A DNA stretch of 5,604 nucleotides from Candidatus Taylorbacteria bacterium RIFCSPLOWO2_01_FULL_50_130. Its GTDB lineage: Bacteria > Patescibacteriota > Minisyncoccia > Phycocordibacterales > UBA10002. The position numbers and the translations under genes were made by a program. The notes below the pieces were generated by a model. The model searched no databases, had not been told where the DNA came from, and saw only the letters and a program-made list of their open reading frames with translations. The stretch spans positions 1 through 5,604 of the forward strand of contig MHSB01000001.1 of the NCBI GenBank assembly GCA_001821155.1. The letters run 5' to 3'. Positions 1-5,100 of the stretch are shown here, piece by piece (positions within the stretch are counted from its first letter, which is position 1; every line of letters starts with the position of its first letter).

Positions 1-40
1 TATTTCGGCATTCGTGGAAAAGCAAAATAAATAGAGGTAG

Positions 41-469
41 TTGCGCGTTAATGTGCACAAAATGAATCCCGACCAAAATTCTCCTTCCCTACTTCCTTCC
101 ATGTCTTTTTTTGCGGCCGTTGTCATCGCCGCGGCGTTTTTCGCGCTCGCGCCGGCGACGGTTTCCGCAAACGGAACCGGCATCGTTCATCCCACCTACT
201 GCAAAGACCCGACGCAGATTTTCACCGGCATCAAATACGACGAAAACGGCAATCCGGAGATTGAGCTCATCGTTGACCCCGAGTTTGAGAAGAAATTCAC
301 GGCGAAACGCAACATCGCCGGCCCGCTTCCGCTTACTCCGGTTTACGACCTTGTCGTCCGGGTGAAGCCCTTGATCAACGAGTATTGTCTGCCACAGTGG
401 GACGCGAACGGTATTTTGGTGAAAAAAGTTGACCCGCCGAAGCATTTTCCTTATAACGGTTTACTTTAG
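41..469 (+). CDS. Small exported protein of unknown function
   Basis: I do not recognise this family. The frame encodes 142 residues from TTG 41. A hydrophobic stretch rich in Ala, Phe and Val (about residues 23-37) ends in a signal-peptidase-like site, TVSA before NG, so the protein is probably exported. The mature part is about 100 residues, has only two cysteines (YCKD and YCLP, a possible disulfide), and carries acidic loops such as DENGNPE. The start is uncertain. ATG 62 would remove the only basic residues before the hydrophobic core. TTG 41 or GTG 53 keep Arg/Lys there, but the AGAGG at 33-37 lies 3 nt from the TTG and 15 nt from the GTG, and neither spacing is ideal. Bases 1-40 hold only short open tails and this AGAGG. 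The gene is GC-rich compared with the genes to its right. It stops at TAG 467-469, just before a stem-loop. Confidence 0.72.
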   Translation: MRVNVHKMNPDQNSPSLLPSMSFFAAVVIAAAFFALAPATVSANGTGIVHPTYCKDPTQIFTGIKYDENGNPEIELIVDPEFEKKFTAKRNIAGPLPLTPVYDLVVRVKPLINEYCLPQWDANGILVKKVDPPKHFPYNGLL

Positions 470-473
470 GCTC

Positions 474-505
474 GGAAATGAAAACCCAAAGCAGTTCTCA
501 TTTCC
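474..505. other. Stem-loop just after the small exported gene
   Basis: The arms GGAAATGA (474-481) and TCATTTCC (498-505) are perfectly complementary over 8 bp. After one A-C mismatch, three further pairs (AAC with GTT) extend the stem, leaving an 8-nt loop at 486-493. It begins 5 nt after the TAG of the upstream gene, so it may protect or define the 3' end of that mRNA. The bases that follow are not T-rich, so it is not a canonical intrinsic terminator. Confidence 0.5.
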
Positions 506-525
506 ACTCGCTCTACGTCGCTTAT

Positions 526-556
526 AAAAAAAATGTCCAACGAGTTGCGTTGGACA
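526..556 (-). terminator. Rho-independent terminator, minus strand
   Basis: TGTCCAACG (534-542) and CGTTGGACA (548-556) form a perfect 9-bp stem around a 5-nt loop, AGTTG. Read on the minus strand, the hairpin is followed directly by eight T residues (the A8 tract at 533-526), the standard intrinsic-terminator layout. It lies about 65 nt beyond the stop of the minus-strand membrane-protein gene and is its natural transcript end. On the plus strand the hairpin is followed by a mixed sequence, so it should act mainly in one direction. Confidence 0.85.
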
Positions 557-562
557 GTTGCT

Positions 563-586
563 AGCCGTAATTTATGTCAGCCGTAA
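563..586. repeat. Short direct repeat AGCCGTAA x2
   Basis: AGCCGTAA occurs at 563-570 and again at 579-586, 16 bp apart, in the 3' untranslated stretch between the minus-strand gene and its terminator. No role can be assigned, and an 8-bp repeat could be chance. Confidence 0.35.
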
Positions 587-621
587 AGCACACAGCGAAC
601 AGAAACAAGAAGGTTGCGGCT

Positions 622-894
622 CTAAACGGCACGGCACACGTTTTTAATGTTGCGCCCATTGGTTTTCTCCTCGCGAGGATGATGATGACAAAGAAGGAGA
701 AGCAACACTAAGACTAAGTATGCAAGAGCAATTACGGCCGTGAGAGATATCGAGAGCTTTCTCAGATCCGTCCAAAATAGGACCCAGAACAAAACTTCGG
801 GCGGAACGAGGATGTAAATTAACACCAAAAGAACAGTGAAAATCCCGAACACGGTCGAGGAGAAACATATCGTCAGTTTGGTAATTGTACTCAT
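622..894 (-). CDS. Small two-helix membrane protein, unknown function
   Basis: The gene encodes 90 residues from ATG (complement of 892-894) to TAG (complement of 622-624). I do not recognise the family. Two hydrophobic segments are clear: about residues 13-30 (from SSTVFG to YILV) and about 50-69 (from SLTAVI to the Leu-rich run ending in Cys69). A short loop with PPE, aromatics and the charged TDLRK separates them. Three His (70-72) and a basic/acidic tail (PREEK, RNIKN) follow the second segment. This hairpin topology suits a small inner-membrane protein. Evidence that the frame is real comes from its surroundings: AAAAGG 6 nt before the ATG, a TTGACA promoter box upstream, and an intrinsic terminator downstream on the same strand. 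It is transcribed away from the 391-residue gene and towards the small exported gene. Function and partners are unknown; the position beside an exported-protein operon is only suggestive. Confidence 0.68.
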   Translation of the reverse strand: MSTITKLTICFSSTVFGIFTVLLVLIYILVPPEVLFWVLFWTDLRKLSISLTAVIALAYLVLVLLLLLCHHHPREEKTNGRNIKNVCRAV

Positions 895-900
895 AATGAA

Positions 901-906
901 CCTTTT
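901..906 (-). promoter_or_regulatory. Ribosome binding site of the membrane-protein gene
   Basis: CCTTTT on the plus strand reads AAAAGG on the minus strand, separated from the ATG by the 6 nt TTCATT. It is the only correctly spaced Shine-Dalgarno site seen in the window, and it supports both the frame and the start. Confidence 0.65.
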
Positions 907-918
907 GAAGCCAAAAGT

Positions 919-948
919 ATTCTATATAAATTATCATAATGTTGTCAA
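919..948 (-). promoter_or_regulatory. Leftward sigma-70-like promoter
   Basis: On the minus strand a perfect -35 box, TTGACA (948-943), is followed after 18 nt by TAGAAT (924-919), five of six matches to TATAAT. An alternative -10, TATAGA, has a 16-nt spacer. Transcription would start near 912, giving a leader of about 18 nt before the ATG, with the ribosome binding site inside it. The surrounding DNA is AT-rich. It interleaves with the rightward promoter. Confidence 0.6.
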
Positions 949-960
949 CATTGGTAGAAT
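931..960 (+). promoter_or_regulatory. Rightward promoter of the exported-protein operon
   Basis: TTATCA (931-936, four of six to TTGACA) and TAGAAT (955-960, five of six to TATAAT) are 18 nt apart. TG at 952-953 lies one base before the -10, giving an extended -10 (TGnTAGAAT) that could offset the weak -35. The predicted start is near 967, about 29 nt upstream of ATG 996. Confidence 0.45.
939..951. promoter_or_regulatory. Perfect inverted repeat, candidate operator
   Basis: ATGTTG-T-CAACAT is a perfect inverted repeat with 6-bp arms and a 1-bp centre. It covers the -35 box of the leftward promoter and lies in the spacer of the rightward one, so a bound regulator could affect both. No transcription-factor gene is visible in the window, and a 13-bp palindrome may also arise by chance. 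Confidence 0.4.
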
Positions 961-995
961 AAGACATTTTAAAGAGGCGATGATAAAATATATGT

Positions 996-2171
996 ATGAG
1001 TTTCTCTTTTAAGAGCTACAAACTTTTGAGTCTGTTGTTTGTTTTCGCTTTTCTTCTCACGACGAGGATTGCGGCTGGGGAAACAAAACTAAAGATTGTC
1101 GAACGGGGAACCCCCTTTGATATATCTTTTGTCGTAATTCCAGCTTCGACTCTGATTCTCGAAGCGGCCGCATGCGACCCTAACAAGGTTGATCAGTACT
1201 ATGGCAACAGGAATGGCGTGGTGACCAAAAATGAAGTTGAGAAGTATAACCTGGCTATGGATGAAAAGGCTAAGAAACTTGTTCTAAAAATTGAAAGAGC
1301 ATTAATTCTCGAGCAGGTAAACGACGTGAACATAAGCATTGCCAGACTTCAAACCAGGATTGGTTCGCTTAAGAAAGTGCTGGCGTATTTGGGGTCTCTT
1401 AAGCAGAGCGACAATGTTGTTTTATCTTCAGTCCCATTAGGATACATCGGCAAGACCTCGCACGACACTGTTTCCACTGTTTCAATTAAGTGCCTCAAAA
1501 CTTCAGGCTCTTTGGAAAATGAACAGGCAATTGGCAATAAGGAATTAAAACAAAATGATATTTTTATAGGCGTATCCCCGCAAAATATAAAAGATGCCAA
1601 AGCGCTGGAAATCACTTTAAATACGATGAAATCTTCCATTGACTCTGCCGTAAAAGCTGCTCTGGATAACATAAAGAAGTTAAAAGCGGCGGGAAAAAAA
1701 CTCACAGAGAAAGAGGAGACACAAATGATTGTCAAATCCATACCAAAACTTACGCTTTTGCCAAAAATGCTGTCCGTAAAAAAACTAAGCGGGCGCAGTT
1801 TTATGCCGATCATTGTTGAAGATATTCCGCTTTACAACGATGTTTGGGAAGTTCTACCGGATGAAATGGACGGCCAAATCATGCGTGTTGATTTTATTCG
1901 GGATAATAAGGGAAACAAACTGGTCATAGGCGGTGGTGGGTGGGAATGGTTAAACCCTGTACTGTCTGTAGTTGGCTTTGAATTGCCGCTTTATGACGTG
2001 AATCTGGACTTGGGTTCTGTAAAATGGCCGGACGCGAAGATACCAAACAACTTTTTAACAGATTTGCGGGATTCCTCCACGAAAGACATCCAGTTGTATG
2101 AAGGCCTAATAAAGCAATTAAATAGCTCAAAGGTTAATCTTATGCGCAGACTCAATGAACTCTCCAAGTAA
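996..2171 (+). CDS. Exported protein of unknown function (391 aa), first gene of operon
   Basis: I do not recognise this protein. It starts with a typical Sec signal peptide: basic residues K6 and K9, hydrophobic core about residues 10-22, and a probable cut near AAG28. The mature part has only two cysteines (C60, C166; possible disulfide). Residues about 70-80 (GNRNGVVTKNE) resemble an EF-hand/dockerin calcium loop, but Tyr replaces the first Asp. Residues about 85-135 and 205-245 look helical and rich in Lys/Glu/Leu, possibly coiled coil. Residues 265-350 look beta-rich, with GGGGWEW. The last 35 residues are again helical and charged. ATG 996 is chosen because the signal peptide follows at once; the AAAGAGG at 971-977 is 18 nt away, farther than normal. 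The stop lies inside the next gene (17-nt overlap), so the two are likely co-transcribed. Its role is probably extracytoplasmic; the function is open. Confidence 0.8.
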   Translation: MSFSFKSYKLLSLLFVFAFLLTTRIAAGETKLKIVERGTPFDISFVVIPASTLILEAAACDPNKVDQYYGNRNGVVTKNEVEKYNLAMDEKAKKLVLKIERALILEQVNDVNISIARLQTRIGSLKKVLAYLGSLKQSDNVVLSSVPLGYIGKTSHDTVSTVSIKCLKTSGSLENEQAIGNKELKQNDIFIGVSPQNIKDAKALEITLNTMKSSIDSAVKAALDNIKKLKAAGKKLTEKEETQMIVKSIPKLTLLPKMLSVKKLSGRSFMPIIVEDIPLYNDVWEVLPDEMDGQIMRVDFIRDNKGNKLVIGGGGWEWLNPVLSVVGFELPLYDVNLDLGSVKWPDAKIPNNFLTDLRDSSTKDIQLYEGLIKQLNSSKVNLMRRLNELSK

Positions 2172-5100
2172 CAGAATAGTTCAGAATCTGTTTTCTTTGC
2201 CAATGTTGATTTTGGTGGTGTTTTTTATGGCGCCTGACTTTAGTGATGCGCAGTCAACAGGAGAATTTCCGGTTGGAGTGACCGAATACTCCATAGATGA
2301 CACACTTAACGCCGGCAGTGATTCGCGCACAGTAATTCCGATTTTCTTGCCGGCGTCAGATCTGATCGATTGGACACAAGTTCAAACAGAGACATTGCTC
2401 ATATCATCCGCTTCATATAAGTCTGGTAATTTAATTTTGACAGGTTCGGGATTAAGCTCCGTCAGGAACGTTGTTTACATATTTTCCGATATGTTTTTTA
2501 AGGAAGTAACAGCGGTCTCTATTGACGGTAAAACTATTTCTGTTCCGGTATCCGATATTCCCGCGGGGAAGCATTCAATTCTTGTGGAAACGCCTGAGAA
2601 TCTAAGTGATATTGTAGAGTTGGACATTGGGGGTGCCGACTCATCTGTCCTGCCCGTCCCCGGCGCCGATCCGAGGCGGGAGGGGTGGCTGCAAAGATTT
2701 ATCGATGGAACAGCTTCGCTCATAAACAAAACGGCCGATTGGGTTTTACGGGTTTTCTTCGGTGAGCAAATCGGTAGTGAACTTTCTTCCATCTCCTATA
2801 ATTCCGTTCAAGGCGCGGTATCTGCCCTGATTAGGTATTCCTCCCCCAATGTTGATATCTCGCGCCTTTCTATCTCAGCTCTAACACAAGCGCAAAAGGA
2901 CTCTTTGCAAAAATCGCTTACCAGTCTTTCCGGCAAAAAATTTATAATTTTTAAAGGAGAGACATTGCTCCTTGCAGATTCTGAAATCCGGATTACCGCA
3001 AAGGATGATGTTATTTCCTTGGAAATTGTTCAAAAAGGTAAAGAAAGAGGTTCAATTAACTTAGCCAATCTAACGCATCTGAACCGCCTGGAACCTCTCA
3101 ATCCGAGTGATCCATGGTATGACTATCTTTATGACTATCTGGAAAATCTTGCGAAGATCAAACCCGGCGCCGACTTTGGAGATGACCCTGCGGTACTAAG
3201 CCAGGTTAAGTCGTATCTCGATAATCGGTTTGTGGACATCGGTGGCGCTGACCGTAATTTTGACATTAGCGGATTAGGAAATGTGATTAAAGTCAATCCA
3301 AAGAAAACAAACAATCTAACCGGGGCGGACGGATACGTTTCCATGTCATTTGAAAATGATCCGTTGCGATACGATAAAAGCGTCATCACCGCATTTTTTA
3401 TGTCCCTCAAAGATGAGATTGTGAATACCGACGCTGATTTCTTCTATATTGCAGGTGATAATTTTTTGGAACTTTTGTCGGTATATGATTTAAATAATGT
3501 GATTAAGCCGACCAGGGCGGCGATTAAGATGCCGGGCGGAAACGCGGCTCAAACTCAATTACTGGCGGCGGCGGCCCAATCGCTAGATGATCCTTACGAA
3601 GATTGTTATAACACGCAGACGCAACCATCGGGGTCAGTTATCCCGTGCAATAATCAGATTGATTGGGTTGACTCCAATGTCGGACCGATAGCGGGTTTTG
3701 AGGTTCCCGGCCTGTTTGAAACTTTTAAGGGGCCTGAAAGGTTAGGCTATACATTTAATAAAATTGAAAGAAAAGCAATTTCGGGAAGCAAGGGAGACGG
3801 TTTTGGATTTCTAAAAGCGCTGGTGCAAAGTAAGGGGCAGATATTCCTAATGGATTTCGGGCACGCCGACGAGGGAGACGGATTTTATCGGCCGTTTGGG
3901 TGCATCACGCCTCCCGCCAAGAAACAGGATTTCGTGAATAGATTAAATACTGAACTGGGGTATTTGTTCAACAAGGAGCTTACGGAGAGCGATGTTGTCG
4001 TCGGAAGATTTTTCCCCAGAATAGTCGCGTGCGGCGTTTCTCAAGTCACATGGGGTATTCGCCTCATAGACACTAAAATCAATCCAAAGGCCATTCAAGC
4101 CGGCTATATGTGCTATGCGTGCACCAAGAAGGGGAAGATAAACGCAAAAGCGCACTATTTAACTCTTGCACAACAAAAGTCAGGTCCCTCTCAAAAAGGG
4201 GATATGCAACTTTTTTCTAGATACCTTTTAGGATTAGGCCCTGATACCAAGTACTATAATATTTATCCGCCGCTTTTGGATAGGAGTCATAACGCCGATG
4301 TAGCCAATTTGCTTGATGATGGCCCCCCTTGCCTTTCGGATCCGTCTTCTTGCATCCCCAGCGGGTCGGGTGCTTTCAGGTGGGTGCCCGCTACTCCGGG
4401 ATCTTGGAGCCCTCTGGCGAATATGCCCGGACGGGTCGGAAGTGTCCTTGTGCAGGTTCCCAATGTGTCCCAAGCCATAGATTCCGCTCATTTGTTTCCT
4501 TATGTTGAGTCGCTTTCCATGTCGGACGGCGGAACAGATTCACGGATTAATTTCAGTGACAACATAATACCAGACAAGAGCCCCGTTCTTGATTTTAAAG
4601 TAAAAGATAAATCCGTAATTTCATCGGGGTTGTCGCGCGTGAAGGGAAGCGATCGAGAGTTTTCTTTTAAACTGTTTCCGGAGATAGAGATCGTGAGGAA
4701 AGAGACTTACGATGCGTATATTTTAGACGGTGGAGATGCGAAGGCCGACCTTCCCAAGGGTTTATTGACTTTGAACGGCGCGTTCGCAGCGGCGAACGGC
4801 ATTGAAATGGTCGGCAATCCGTTGGCTTTTCATACCGCCGAAGATACTCGTGGCCGCCCCTCTTACGGAGTGGCGAATTTTCTCTACAACAAATATTTCT
4901 GGGATTACAATGCCCGCGCTCAAGAAGGAACGGATATTCATTCTTTCAAGGCAAATATCCCGGTTAAACTCCATCCTTACGTTGAGAGTGTGACAGTGGA
5001 CGGGGGCCAGGCGGTTACAATTAGCTTTTCAATGGGTGCGCCGGGCGCTCTTTTCCCTGTGAATCTGCCAAAGGAAACCGACGCTTCTGGCTTGGTAGAT

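Noticed and set aside
1..34. Open tails at the left edge: one frame ends YFGIRGKAK at TAA 28-30, another ends ISAFVEKQNK at TAG 32-34.
   Set aside because: Only about ten codons of each are visible and nothing favours either as the end of a real upstream gene.
111..365. Arg/Ser-rich plus-strand frame of 84 codons inside the first gene.
   Set aside because: The Arg/Pro/Ser-rich product is typical of an out-of-frame reading of GC-rich coding DNA; the overlapping frame has a signal peptide.
668..679. Perfect 12-bp palindrome TCCTCGCGAGGA.
   Set aside because: It lies inside the membrane-protein coding sequence (encoding the PREE region), has no spacer or partner element, and a palindrome of this size can occur by chance.
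574..711. Plus-strand frame of 45 codons from ATG 574 to TAA 709-711.
   Set aside because: No Shine-Dalgarno site. It runs over the terminal part of the better supported minus-strand gene, and its sequence shows no recognisable feature.
644..967. Minus-strand frame of 107 codons overlapping the membrane-protein gene.
   Set aside because: It starts upstream of the promoter boxes, has no ribosome binding site, and its product shows no coherent features; it is a shadow of the 90-residue frame.
1349..1813. Antisense frame of 154 codons inside the 391-residue gene.
   Set aside because: It lies wholly opposite a gene with a signal peptide and operon context; no promoter or ribosome binding site was seen.
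2625..3252. Peptide DIGGAD occurs twice in the large protein (residues 157-162 and 361-366).
   Set aside because: The match does not extend on either side, so it is more likely coincidence than a domain repeat.
5038..5054. GCGCC-G-GGCGC hairpin followed by TCTTTT, terminator-like.
   Set aside because: It sits in the middle of an open coding frame, the stem is only 5 bp and the T-tract is interrupted.
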